A stretch of 49,948 bases of DNA, taken from NCBI GenBank assembly GCA_036000965.1, contig DASYUT010000067.1, forward strand, positions 1-49,948. Direction: 5' to 3'. The position numbers and the translations under genes were made by a program. Positions within the stretch are counted from its first letter, which is position 1, and each line of letters starts with the position of its first letter. A model generated the notes under the pieces. The model was given only the letters and a program-made list of their open reading frames with translations, was not told where the DNA came from and ran no database searches. Origin of the DNA: Actinomycetes bacterium. GTDB taxonomy: Bacteria > Actinomycetota > CALGFH01. This document shows positions 1 through 7,789 of the stretch, piece after piece.

Positions 1-132
1 GGATCACCCTCCAACCAGTACAACGGGGACGAAGATGCGCGACTCGGCCTGGAACAGCAAGCCCGCAGATCTGGACAGAGGTCGGCCTCCTTCTCACGGT
101 AAACGGCGTCAAGAGGATGATGAGGCATCCTA

Positions 133-161
133 TTGAATGCAAACAGGGTTTTTGGTACTGT
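133..161 (+). promoter_or_regulatory. Putative sigma70-type promoter of the HTH gene
   Basis: TTGAAT at 133-138 and TACTGT at 156-161 are separated by 17 bases, which fits a housekeeping -35/-10 pair. It lies 56 bases upstream of the HTH start at 217, and this stretch is AT-richer than its surroundings. This is inferred from consensus only. Confidence 0.4.
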
Positions 162-216
162 GGACGAAACCTTCAGTCCGGTGCCGAGGGCCACCGGTCA
201 GTCCAGGAGGTCTCCC

Positions 217-462
217 ATGTCCACTCCCGGCGTCGAGCCGCGCTTCTACACGCTGGAAGACGTGGCGACGATCCTGAACGTGAGGGTCGCGCAGGTCTAC
301 GCGTTGGTCCGCAGCGGGGACCTGCCTGCCGTCAAGCTGGGTGGGCGCGGGGTCTGGCGGGTCGACCGCAACCAGCTCGAGGAGTACATCGAGCGGATGC
401 ACGAGCAGACGCGGGAATGGGCCAAGGCACACCCGCTCATCAGCGGTCCGGAAGCAGAGTGA
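217..462 (+). CDS. Small helix-turn-helix DNA-binding protein (excisionase/BldC-like)
   Basis: This 81-residue protein is probably a small DNA-binding regulator. Residues about 10-55 form the winged-HTH fold of excisionase-family proteins: YTLEDVATILNV is the first helix pair, VYALVRSGDLPAVKLGG the recognition helix and turn, and WRVDRNQLEEYIE the wing and last helix. A longer reading from 133 exists. I chose ATG 217 because AGGAGG sits at 205-210 with six bases of spacing and the family normally starts just before the first helix. The closest known actinobacterial relatives in size and fold are BldC-type developmental regulators and phage excisionases. Neither identity can be fixed by eye. 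Its 3' end overlaps the convergent gene at 440 by 23 bases. The target is unknown. Confidence 0.8.
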   Translation: MSTPGVEPRFYTLEDVATILNVRVAQVYALVRSGDLPAVKLGGRGVWRVDRNQLEEYIERMHEQTREWAKAHPLISGPEAE

Positions 463-1024
463 CGAGCGCGACAGCTGCCAAGGCGGTCAGTCGGCGTGCT
501 CTGACCGCCGTCTCGCGACGGGCCTCGCCGATGTCATGCTCGGCGACCTCCACGTAGTCGCTGCCGACCGCCTCGACCGTGCCGGCGACCGCATTGCCGT
601 CGATGAGCTCGAGCCGGACGGGCTCTCGACGCCGAGCGAGCTCGCGCAGGGCGAGACTGAGTGTGTACCGGCGCGCGGCCGCGCTGGGTGCTGGCTGGGG
701 TGGAATCGGCTCGGGCGGTAGGGCGATCGAGGTCGCCTCGGGTCGGACGAGGTGCTGGGCGTCGTCCCTGCCCTGGAGGACGAAGAAGTCGGGGTAGCTG
801 GCGATCACGGTGCCCCGTACGAGCCGCGCTCCCGCTCGGACCACACCTTCGACGCCGATCCGGCGTGCGAGCTGCTCCCACATGGGGGTCGCCCCGACCT
901 GGGCGCGCAGGGCCGCGACCGTCTCCTGCTCGGCTTCGCGACGCAGGCCGGCCTCGAACTCCGCCTCGAGCTCGTCGAAGACGTGGCGCATCGGCTCTGG
1001 CGGTGGGTCCTGGCTTCCTCCCAT
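440..1024 (-). CDS. Conserved-looking hypothetical protein
   Basis: I do not recognise this 194-residue protein. The N-terminal half is acidic and helical (MRHVFDELEAEFEAGLRREAEQE region). The C-terminal part contains alternating strands with glycines (VRLELIDGNAVAGTVEAVG, then DYVEVAEHD), which suggests a small SH3-like or LSm-like barrel, but that is only an impression. No signal peptide or clear membrane helix is seen. The start could be 1024 or the internal Met at 991, which opens the well-ordered helical stretch; neither has a good ribosome site. It converges on the HTH gene and diverges from the LysM gene at 1130. Codon use matches the surrounding genome. Confidence 0.6.
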   Translation of the reverse strand: MGGSQDPPPEPMRHVFDELEAEFEAGLRREAEQETVAALRAQVGATPMWEQLARRIGVEGVVRAGARLVRGTVIASYPDFFVLQGRDDAQHLVRPEATSIALPPEPIPPQPAPSAAARRYTLSLALRELARRREPVRLELIDGNAVAGTVEAVGSDYVEVAEHDIGEARRETAVRARRLTALAAVALVTLLPDR

Positions 1025-1129
1025 GGCCGCAGCCTACGCATCTGGCGGTCTGTGAACAAACCATGTCAGGCGCGTTGACGCCATTCCTCAAGCGTGGTAC
1101 CACAAACCTCCGAAGAGTGGAGGTAAGAG

Positions 1130-2239
1130 ATGCAAACAACTGCAAACTCACGCTGGTCGTTGCCTCGGGCGGGAGTGCTGCTCACGGGTCTCGGTGTCCT
1201 GGAGGCGGCACTTCTTCGTCTGGTCGGTCCCGTGCCGGACCAGCTGCGGGCCGTCGGCCGGCTTGGCGACCCGACCGTCGAGCCGGTGAGTGGATTCCTC
1301 GACCTGCTGGCGGTCGTGACGGAGCTCGTGGCCGCGTACCTGGGGCTCGTCGTCTTCCTTCGGATGCTGGCGTGGCTGCCCGGCGCATCCGGCTGCCTGG
1401 CATCCAGTGGCCTGCGGCTGGTCACCGTGCCTGCCGTTCGCCGGATCCTGGACGGGCTCGTTGGCGGCGCCCTGCTTGCACAGCTCGCGCTCTCGTCCAC
1501 CGCCGTGCATGCCGAATCCGGCCCGTCGAGGTTCACTGCTCGGCCCGTCGTGGCCACGGCAGCCGGAAGCGCGCTGGTCGCGAGCGCCTCCGATGCGGCT
1601 GTCCAAGCGCCCGCACGGACCGTCCCGCTGCCGCCTTGGGTCCCCCTCGCGAACTGGCCGGGGACGGCCGTGGCACCGGGCGCGGCGGTGGTGGCGCCAG
1701 ACCCGGTGGCCGTGGCACCGGGCGCAGCGGCCACAGCCCAGAGCCCCACGGCCGTGGGTGGCTCCCTGGCCCCGCCCACCGTCAGATCCCCGACGATGCT
1801 GCCGCACACGGTCACGCCGTCCACGGTCACGCCTGGGGCGCCGGTGCCGCCCCCGCCCGTTGTAACTCCCGGTCCGCGACACGCGCCGGCCGTCCAGAGC
1901 ACGGTGGCAGGCGCCGTACCAGAGCCGGGTGGGGCCGCTGGGCCGGGTGGGGCCGCTGGGCAGGCTGGGGACGCGGGGGCGTCCGGTGCGACGGCGGGAG
2001 CCGGCGCGCCCGAGGCCCATCACCAGAGGCGCTACAGCATCCGGCCGGGCGACACTCTCTGGGGGATTGCGACCGCCCATCTGCCCGCGGAGTCGCGGTC
2101 CCCGGCTCAGGTCACCCGTTACTGGCGGCAGATCTACGCGGCCAATCGAACCACCATCGGGGCTGACCCGGATCTGATCCATCCAGGCACACTCCTGGTG
2201 ATCCCCTCGCTCCATCCTGTTCCGGCCGGTCACCCATGA
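1130..2239 (+). CDS. Membrane protein with C-terminal LysM domain
   Basis: This 369-residue protein should sit in the membrane with a peptidoglycan-binding tail. Hydrophobic segments lie at about residues 14-32, 58-82 and 106-125. A long Pro/Ala/Val/Thr-rich linker (about 150-295) follows and could span the cell wall. The LysM domain is at 302-359 (YSIRPGDTLWGIA, later IYAANR, then LIHPGTLLVIP), with the usual GDTLW and final NxxxIxxPxxLxIP-like pattern. The start has GGAGG at 1119-1123. It heads a plus-strand cluster with the TcpC-like gene at 2336 and the unknown gene at 3238. A structural or anchoring role at the wall is inferred; no enzymatic domain is visible. The linker includes imperfect DNA repeats (about 1690-1990). 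Confidence 0.8.
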   Translation: MQTTANSRWSLPRAGVLLTGLGVLEAALLRLVGPVPDQLRAVGRLGDPTVEPVSGFLDLLAVVTELVAAYLGLVVFLRMLAWLPGASGCLASSGLRLVTVPAVRRILDGLVGGALLAQLALSSTAVHAESGPSRFTARPVVATAAGSALVASASDAAVQAPARTVPLPPWVPLANWPGTAVAPGAAVVAPDPVAVAPGAAATAQSPTAVGGSLAPPTVRSPTMLPHTVTPSTVTPGAPVPPPPVVTPGPRHAPAVQSTVAGAVPEPGGAAGPGGAAGQAGDAGASGATAGAGAPEAHHQRRYSIRPGDTLWGIATAHLPAESRSPAQVTRYWRQIYAANRTTIGADPDLIHPGTLLVIPSLHPVPAGHP

Positions 2240-2335
2240 AGCCTGGCGCGATGAGCCGCAGGCGGCCTCGGCCGGGTGGTCCTGCACGACGCCCGGGGGA
2301 CATGCCGGAGCACCCCGTCGCAAGGAGCCCCTACC

Positions 2336-3241
2336 GTGGCACGCGCGAACCCTGACGCTTCCTGGCTCGGCGATCCCCTACCGGTCCCCGACCCTCCCCC
2401 GCCCTTGCCGAGAACGGGGTCGCGGGCGCTCCGGGTCGTCGGCAGGGTCGCGCTCTGGACGCTGATCGCCGTCGGCGCGCTGCGCGGTGTGCTTCCGCCC
2501 GCTTCGGGGCCGGGAGCCGTGGTCCGCCCGCCCGGCGGCCAGGAGCAGGCCGCCGCGGTCGCGGCCGCGTTCCTGCGCGAGTACCTGACCGTGGGCGATG
2601 GCCGGGCCGGGCGGCGAGCCCGTCTCGCACCGTTCCTTGCCGTGGGCGTCGACGTTGCCGATGCTGTCCGCGTGCAACCCGCGGGCGCGCAGTACGTCGA
2701 CGAGGTCCTGCCCGCCGACGTTCGCCCAGCTGACGGGACGCTCGAGGTGACCGTGCTCGCGCACGTGCTGGAGGCGCGGGCCGGCCAGTACCGCAGCGGC
2801 GCGACGCTCGCGTTTGTCGTCCCGGTCGCCATGGGAGCGGGAAGCTTCGGTGTGAGCGGTGTTCCCCGACCGACAGCCCTGCCTGCACGCCCCATTCCGG
2901 CGCCTGGCCGCGTCGAGCCGCCGCCCGAGCTGTCCGGCGCAGCCAGCGCGGCGGCGGAGCGGGCGGTCATCGCGCTGCTCGCGGGCGATCGTCACAGGCT
3001 GGCCTACCTCGGCGACGGTGATCCCCCCGAGGCGCGGGCGCTGCCGCCTGGGTGGCATGGTCATGGGACGGCGGGCACCGAGGTTACGGGACCCCCGGGC
3101 GCCCTGGTGGCCGAGGTCCTGGTGAAGGCCAGCCCGCCGGGCGGTGGTGCCAGCTACCTGATGCCGGTTCGGGTCTCGCTCGTGGCCGGGCCCGAAGGCC
3201 CAGTGGTGCGGCGGGTCGACGCTGGCGGTCCGGCCTGGTGA
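2336..3241 (+). CDS. TcpC-like conjugal-transfer-type membrane protein
   Basis: This 301-residue protein has a short cytoplasmic N terminus, one membrane helix (about residues 31-52, VVGRVALWTLIAVGALRGVL) and an extracytoplasmic alpha/beta region. The pattern after the helix (QAAAVAAAFLREYLTVG, then YVDEVLPADV, then repeated beta stretches) resembles the TcpC/ORF13 family of conjugative elements, which is related to VirB8 scaffold proteins of type IV secretion. The assignment rests on topology and pattern, not on an alignment. GTG 2336 was chosen because AAGGAG at 2322-2327 precedes it by eight bases; the reading continues upstream to 2276 without a ribosome site. The stop overlaps the next GTG. 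No VirB4, VirD4 or relaxase gene is in the window, so it may serve a chromosomal envelope machine or be an element remnant. Confidence 0.6.
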   Translation: MARANPDASWLGDPLPVPDPPPPLPRTGSRALRVVGRVALWTLIAVGALRGVLPPASGPGAVVRPPGGQEQAAAVAAAFLREYLTVGDGRAGRRARLAPFLAVGVDVADAVRVQPAGAQYVDEVLPADVRPADGTLEVTVLAHVLEARAGQYRSGATLAFVVPVAMGAGSFGVSGVPRPTALPARPIPAPGRVEPPPELSGAASAAAERAVIALLAGDRHRLAYLGDGDPPEARALPPGWHGHGTAGTEVTGPPGALVAEVLVKASPPGGGASYLMPVRVSLVAGPEGPVVRRVDAGGPAW

Positions 3242-4593
3242 CCATGTGGCGTTGGCCGGGCTGGCGGGACCGGCCGTGGTGGGACCGGCCATGGCGGCGG
3301 GGCAGATCCTGGCGGGCGATGCACCCGCCCGGGCCTCAGGCAGTCCCCCCGACCCGGGAACCGACGAGCACCCCGGGCCCGATCCTGAAACCAGCCGACA
3401 CCCCGTCCCCCATCCCCGGTCCAGCCAGGGTCGCAGACCCCGCCCCAGGACCGACCCGCATCCCTGGCCTCTTCCCGAGACCCGCCAGCACCCCTGCTCC
3501 CTTCCTTGGGCCAGCCGGCGCCCCGGATGCCGTCTGGCCACCAGCGGGCGGCAGGGACCTCGTTCGGGAGGGGGTGGTCGCCCGGGCGGGGAGTCCGGGC
3601 CAGGTTCGGGGTTGGGAGGCATGGCAGGCCGGGAGCCAAGGAAGGGATGCGGCCTGGGCGTTCATCCACGCCGGAGCGGGTCGGCCGCAGCCCGGCTGGT
3701 ACGCCTGGCGTCCGGTGGCCGGTGCCGAGTTGCCTGCCTTCGCGGTCGAGGTCGTGCTGACCATCGAATGCCCGTCGCCCGGCGCGGCTGCCTGCTGCCC
3801 GGAGGCGGTGCTGTTGTGCCGCGCGCCCTCGGCCGTGCCGTGCTGGCTCGACGCCGCAGCCACGGGCGTTCGCGAGGTCGAGGTCCTCGCCGGCGTCCGG
3901 GCACCAGCCGAGCTCGGACTGCGTCCACCGGTCGCACTGCCGGGTCTGGACCCGATCCCGCCGACCGAGTTGACGCGCCATCTCAGCGTCGCGGGCCGGC
4001 GTGGCCTCGCCCCACCGTGGCCACCTGACTCCGCGGGTACCCGGGCGACCGGGGTCTGGCAGGAGGGGCCGGGTGCCGTGCTTCATTGCTGGGACGGGAC
4101 GGAACCATCCGCCCAGGCGGTTGTGGTGCTCCATGGCCGAGGTGACCCTGAGCTGCTCGCACCGAGACCCGGCGGGGCGGTGATAGCGCGCGCCTGGCAG
4201 GTCGGGCGGGTCTGGGGGCTGGTCTGCGCAGTCGTGTTGGGCGCGGCTGGCGCGCTGGATCTCGGCAGGGAAGCCGCCAGGCTCGCTGCCGCTGCGGGTG
4301 CGGCCGGCTGGCAGGCCAGCGTGCCCCGACGCGCCGATGCCGTTGCCGTGGCACGGGCTGGCGACCCGCGCCAGCCGATTCCCCTGAGCGCCGCGCGGCG
4401 CGCCACTCAGGACGAGCTGGCCGCGCTGCTCGCGAGCTGCCTGAAGACCGGCATGGCACCCGCCGGTGCTCCCGGCTCCGCCCAGGCGTCCGTGCCGGCG
4501 TCCCCTGCCGGGCGCTGCGAGCGCCTCGCCAGGCTCCTCGAGGACCTCGACGAGGCCCCCGGCATCGCAGCGTCCGGCCCGGTGGCCGGCTGA
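3238..4593 (+). CDS. Unknown protein translationally coupled to the TcpC-like gene
   Basis: I cannot assign a family to this protein of about 451 residues. GTG 3238 overlaps the TGA of the TcpC-like gene (GTGA); ATG 3244 is an alternative. The N terminus is rich in Trp and Arg, then comes a Pro/Thr-rich low-complexity segment (about residues 35-110). The remaining two thirds look globular, with several Cys (for example CPSPGAAACC and LLCRAPSAVPCW) and a hydrophobic stretch near VWGLVCAVVLGAAGAL. That stretch is weak as a membrane helix. The C-terminal tail (ERLARLLEDLDEAPGI) is helical. Coupling to the upstream gene suggests a shared complex. GC is typical of the genome. Confidence 0.55.
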   Translation: MTMWRWPGWRDRPWWDRPWRRGRSWRAMHPPGPQAVPPTREPTSTPGPILKPADTPSPIPGPARVADPAPGPTRIPGLFPRPASTPAPFLGPAGAPDAVWPPAGGRDLVREGVVARAGSPGQVRGWEAWQAGSQGRDAAWAFIHAGAGRPQPGWYAWRPVAGAELPAFAVEVVLTIECPSPGAAACCPEAVLLCRAPSAVPCWLDAAATGVREVEVLAGVRAPAELGLRPPVALPGLDPIPPTELTRHLSVAGRRGLAPPWPPDSAGTRATGVWQEGPGAVLHCWDGTEPSAQAVVVLHGRGDPELLAPRPGGAVIARAWQVGRVWGLVCAVVLGAAGALDLGREAARLAAAAGAAGWQASVPRRADAVAVARAGDPRQPIPLSAARRATQDELAALLASCLKTGMAPAGAPGSAQASVPASPAGRCERLARLLEDLDEAPGIAASGPVAG

Positions 4594-4849
4594 TCCGCAG
4601 CGGCGTCGGCGCCGCCGTAACCATGCCGCTCGCCATGTGCCGCCGCCGAGCCACACGCGACGACGAGCCGCATGGGGCCGACCGTGGAGGCGTCGGCGAC
4701 GGGCCGGGCGCGCCGACTGTGGATGCGCGCGGGACGGGCTACCGCCTCACTTCCCCTGTGGACAAACCATCTCCAGCAACATCGCTCTATGGCAAACTTA
4801 TACAAATGAATGCAACCGTAGGATAAGGAACCCGAAGGAGCGAATCGCT

Positions 4850-5569
4850 ATGGCTGTCTCGAGTCTTGCGGCGGCGCAGGTTCCGGGCGGGCCGGAGCCG
4901 GGACGCGCACTCGGAAGAGCGGCGACCCTGCCGGCTCCGCCGGGAACGACGACCCCTGGACCGGCGGCGACCCTGCCGGCTTCACCGGGAACGATCCCTG
5001 GACCGGCGACGACCCTGCCGACCCCGGCAAGGGCACCCGTCCGACGAGAAACGATCCCGGCTGGCCCGGCGGGGATGATGCCGGTACAGGGGGCTCCGGA
5101 TCAGGCGGCGAGCGGATCGGCTGGGTGGTCCACCCGTGAGAACGGTGCCACTCGTGGTGGGGTCCATCGGGACGCCGTGGGAGGCGGTGCGTCCGTACCG
5201 GAGGTGGCATGCTCCGGCAAGGCTCAGGGGGTGGCAGGGCGCCCGTCGCGGCGCGGCCTTCCCTCGCCGGCCTCGGTCGCTGGAGGGATCGCGATGGCCC
5301 TGCTGGAAGTCGAGGCGGGTTGTCGCAGTGCCGTGCAGCTCGAACGGGTCTGCGCGCCGGAGCTGTGGGACCACCTCGAGCGGCGGGTCCGTCGGCGTGG
5401 AGCTCCCTTCCCGGCTGCTCAGGCGCTCATGAGCGTGCACTGCCAGGAGCATCTGCCCGGCGTGGCCAACGCCGTCGCCGTGGTCCGGCGCGGCGACCGC
5501 GTGCAACCGGTGGCGATGCGCCTGGACGCTGAGGGCGACCGCTGGGTGGTAACCGTCCTGCAGTACTAG
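4850..5569 (+). CDS. Rv3235-family protein (DUF6459-like)
   Basis: This 239-residue protein has a Pro/Ala/Thr-rich N-terminal half and a conserved C-terminal domain (about residues 148-239). The domain pattern is LEVEAGCRSAVQLERVCAPE, then a paired-Arg helix, then VVRRGDRVQPVAMRLDAEGD and a closing WVVTVLQY. This matches my memory of the Rv3235 family, which lies close to secA in mycobacteria and streptomycetes. Its molecular function is not established. ATG 4850 has GAAGGAG at 4834-4840. The reading frame extends upstream to 4466, but that part overlaps the previous gene and was rejected. The stop TAG (5567-5569) lies inside the left inverted repeat of the element at 5566-5709. Confidence 0.75.
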   Translation: MAVSSLAAAQVPGGPEPGRALGRAATLPAPPGTTTPGPAATLPASPGTIPGPATTLPTPARAPVRRETIPAGPAGMMPVQGAPDQAASGSAGWSTRENGATRGGVHRDAVGGGASVPEVACSGKAQGVAGRPSRRGLPSPASVAGGIAMALLEVEAGCRSAVQLERVCAPELWDHLERRVRRRGAPFPAAQALMSVHCQEHLPGVANAVAVVRRGDRVQPVAMRLDAEGDRWVVTVLQY

Positions 5570-5709
5570 TGTCCCGAATCGTTGATTCGTCGATGTTCTC
5601 AGGCGACTCTTGGTCCTCCGACCAGGAGGTTCACGGCCACGAATTTGGTCCTCCGACGAGGAGGTTCACGGCCACGAATATGAAGCGAATCAGTAACTCG
5701 GGACACTAG
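5566..5709. mobile_element. Small inverted-repeat (MITE-like) element
   Basis: The two ends form an imperfect inverted repeat of 24 bases (5566-5589 and 5686-5709): the outer 12 bases (CTAGTGTCCCGA) match perfectly, and after a five-base poorly matched patch another TGATTCG/CGAATCA block matches. The 96-base interior holds two tandem 35-bp units and no open reading frame. Long terminal inverted repeats, small size and no coding capacity are typical of non-autonomous transposable elements. No target-site duplication is obvious beyond the CTAG symmetry. The element touches the stop codon of the upstream gene. It could also act as a transcription terminator. Confidence 0.55.
5611..5679. repeat. 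Two 35-bp tandem repeats inside the MITE-like element
   Basis: Two copies begin at 5611 and 5646 with one internal base difference. Each contains CCTCC and GGAGG facing each other across five bases, so each copy can fold into a small hairpin, and each ends with CACGGCCACGAAT. The GGAGG within each copy resembles a ribosome binding site but no start codon follows usefully. Confidence 0.85.
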
Positions 5710-5941
5710 GCGGTTCCGGGTCTTGGCCTCGGTCGAGGCTGGGCCAACCAGGCGGGACCCAGACCATCGGGCCCGCATCGCCCGTACGCTGGGCTCGTGT
5801 CGCGCCCCTCAGCTCGCGCCCCTCAGCTCGGCTCGCGTCGCCCAGCTTGGGCGAGGCAGAGGGCGGACCAGGAGAACAGCGGTGTCGTTCGGCCACAGCG
5901 CTGGCAGGTCATGGGCTCCCGCGTCGGACGTAGCGAGTCCG

Positions 5942-6679
5942 ATGGACGGCTGGCATGATCTCGGGGTGCCCCGATCGACCTGGCCCTCCTGTGCAGACGC
6001 CGTCCGGATCGCCCCGAGCCTGCTCGCGGCCGACTTCGGCCGGTTGGCCGATGCCGTGGTCGCTTTCGAGGGTGGTGGGGTCGAGCGCCTGCACGTCGAC
6101 GTGATGGACGGGGTGTTCGTGCCCAACTTCACCTTCGGGACCGACACGGTACGGGCGCTGCGCAACGTGACCTCGTTGCCACTCGAGCTGCATCTGATGA
6201 TCGTGGATCCTGACCGGCATCTGGAGATGTTCGCCGAGGCAGGGGCGGACGGGATCACGGTGCACTACGAGGCGGCGACGCACCTGCATCGCACGTTGAC
6301 GCGGATCCGGGAACTGGACTGCCGGGCGGGTGCGGCGATCGTGCCGAGCACGCCGTCGCTGGCCCTCAACGACGTGCTCGAGGTGTGCGACCTGGCGTTG
6401 GTCATGACGATCAACCCCGGGTTCGGGGGGCAGCGGCTGATCCCGCGGACGCTGGTGAAGGTGGCGCAGGTCGGCGCCGAGGTCGACCGGCAGGGGCTGA
6501 GCACCGAGGTGGAAGTGGACGGCGGGGTCGACCTCGGCAACGCGCGGGCATGCGTGGAGGCGGGCGCGAACGTACTGGTCTCCGGGACGACGGTGTTCGC
6601 GCACCCTGACGGTCCAGCCGCGGGTGCTCGGGCACTCCGTGCGGCCAGCGGGGTGCCGCTGGTGGAGCGGGCAGGCTGA
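5942..6679 (+). CDS. rpe: Ribulose-phosphate 3-epimerase
   Basis: The enzyme interconverts D-ribulose 5-phosphate and D-xylulose 5-phosphate in the pentose phosphate pathway. The TIM-barrel signatures are all present: RIAPSLLAADF at the first strand, HVDVMDGVFVPN with the metal-binding His and catalytic Asp, HLMIVDP, ITVHYEA, the phosphate loop MTINPGFGGQ, the second catalytic Asp in EVDGGV, and VLVSGTTVF. Length is about 245 residues from ATG 5942 or 237 from GTG 5966; the family is usually near 220, so a short extension remains. Neither start has a strong ribosome site. Codon use matches the core genome, so it is probably native even though it lies in the accessory gap between the Rv3235-family gene and secA. 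Confidence 0.9.
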   Translation: MDGWHDLGVPRSTWPSCADAVRIAPSLLAADFGRLADAVVAFEGGGVERLHVDVMDGVFVPNFTFGTDTVRALRNVTSLPLELHLMIVDPDRHLEMFAEAGADGITVHYEAATHLHRTLTRIRELDCRAGAAIVPSTPSLALNDVLEVCDLALVMTINPGFGGQRLIPRTLVKVAQVGAEVDRQGLSTEVEVDGGVDLGNARACVEAGANVLVSGTTVFAHPDGPAAGARALRAASGVPLVERAG

Positions 6680-6686
6680 GCCTGCC
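6670..6686 (+). terminator. Short hairpin around the rpe stop codon
   Basis: GGCAGGC (6670-6676) pairs with GCCTGCC (6680-6686), leaving the TGA stop codon as the three-base loop. There is no U tract after it, so a terminator role is uncertain. Confidence 0.3.
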
Positions 6687-6730
6687 GGTCCGGCTGCTCG
6701 GTTGAACGAACTGGACGGCCCGGGGGTGCC

Positions 6731-6812
6731 TGCTGGCGGGGTCCGTGGGGCTGCTGGCGGGGTCCGTGGGGCTGCTGGCCGGGTCCGTGGGACTGCTGGC
6801 CGGTTCGTAAGG
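6731..6812. repeat. 21-bp tandem repeat, four copies
   Basis: Units start at 6731, 6752, 6773 and 6794, each beginning TGCTGGC and containing GGTCCGTGG; the last copy is degenerate. They lie between rpe and the decayed transporter gene. Because the unit is a multiple of three, the repeat also reads through as a repeated peptide, but no credible gene covers it. Confidence 0.85.
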
Positions 6813-6884
6813 ATGCGGCCGGATCCGGGGCAGGCCGCCGGCCTCGACCCGGCTGACGGCGGTCAGCCGGGCCAGGCCCACCGG

Positions 6885-7243
6885 GTGGACGTGCTCGGCG
6901 TCGCCTGGCTGCGGATCGCGTCGGCCGCGGCCATCTTCGCGGTGTGGCGGCGGCCCTGGCGGGCGTTCGCCCGGCTCGACCGCGACGGGCGCCGCACGCT
7001 GCTTGCCTGGGTGCGGTCCTGGCCGTCATGAACTGCTGCTTCTACCTGGCCATCGACCGGCTGCCGCTCGGCACGGTGGCGGCGATCAAGTTCCTGCCCG
7101 TGATCGTCCTGGCCGTGGTCGGCGCGTGCACGCTCCGCAACGGGCTCGCCCTGGCCCTGGCCGTGCCAGGCGTCTACCTGTCCTGGGTCGAGGCCGCGGG
7201 CGTTGCCCTGGTCGTCGCCGGAGTAGTCGTGCACCGCGCGCCC
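6885..7243 (+). pseudogene. EamA/DMT-family transporter remnant
   Basis: Two frames together resemble an EamA (drug/metabolite transporter) permease. The first frame gives VLGVAWLRIASAAAIFAVW and a following Arg-rich loop, then runs into a stop at 7029-7031. A shift near 7005 continues with CLGAVLAVMNCCFYLAIDRL and LGTVAAIKFLPVIVLAVV, a typical EamA core. The protein then jumps from GVYL directly to VALVVAGVVVHR, which resembles the last helix of the family, so the middle six or so helices appear deleted. The N-terminal helix is also missing. It is a dead gene with a frameshift and a large internal deletion. Confidence 0.65.
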
Positions 7244-7334
7244 CAGGGACAGGGACACGGCCGCAGCATGACGATGCGGACGCTGGCTCAGGCGGACTTC
7301 GCGGCTGCGCCTTGACAGCCGCGGCGTCCGGGGT

Positions 7335-7554
7335 CTGCTGTTCTTCCGGGTGCCGGAACCAGGGCCATGAAGAACCGGTCCACGTCGACCTGGCCACTCG
7401 AGAACCGAGGCTGAGATGGCTGGCGCGCCTGGTCGAGCTCGGAGCGGTCGAGGTCGACCGGCGGGCCGGGAACGGCCCCCGGTGGGTCGTCATGCTCGAT
7501 CCCGAGGGCAACGAGTTCTGCGCGTTCCCGCTGGCGGAAGATGCCAGCGCCTGA
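7335..7554 (+). pseudogene. Glyoxalase/VOC-fold protein remnant
   Basis: The C-terminal half of a vicinal-oxygen-chelate (glyoxalase-like) protein can be read across three frames. One frame gives LLFFRVPEPG, the next only AMKNR, and the third VHVDLATREP, then LVELGAVEVDR and the family's closing WVVMLDPEGNEFCAF. Two frameshifts fall within about 30 bases near 7370-7383, and the N-terminal half is absent. The pieces are in the order expected of an intact family member, which supports decay rather than chance. Confidence 0.6.
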
Positions 7555-7789
7555 CCTAGCGCTCTCCACAGCTCCGCCGTGCGGTCGGCCTCGGACACAT
7601 CGGCGAGCAGGTCGGCCATCGTGCCGCCAGGGTCGAGAACCGGGTCCACTCGATCTTTCGGACGGACCACGAGTTGTCCGACGGCCGTGTGGATACCGCG
7701 ACCTCGCCTCGCCGCGAATCGGCTAAGGTTAAGGGCGCCCGTCAAGCTCGTCACGACTAGGCCGTGCCAAAGGGAGACAATGAGAACCA

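Noticed and set aside
4623-4826. Small plus-strand open frame before the Rv3235-family gene
   Set aside because: Lacks a ribosome site and codon bias; the region is more likely the promoter of the 4850 gene.
7556-7754. Minus-strand reading resembling a Phd-type antitoxin (NLSRFAARRGRG, then QLVVRPKDRV)
   Set aside because: Similarity is slight, the frame runs on into the antisense of the glyoxalase remnant, and no toxin gene is nearby. It could be a fragment, but I cannot support it.
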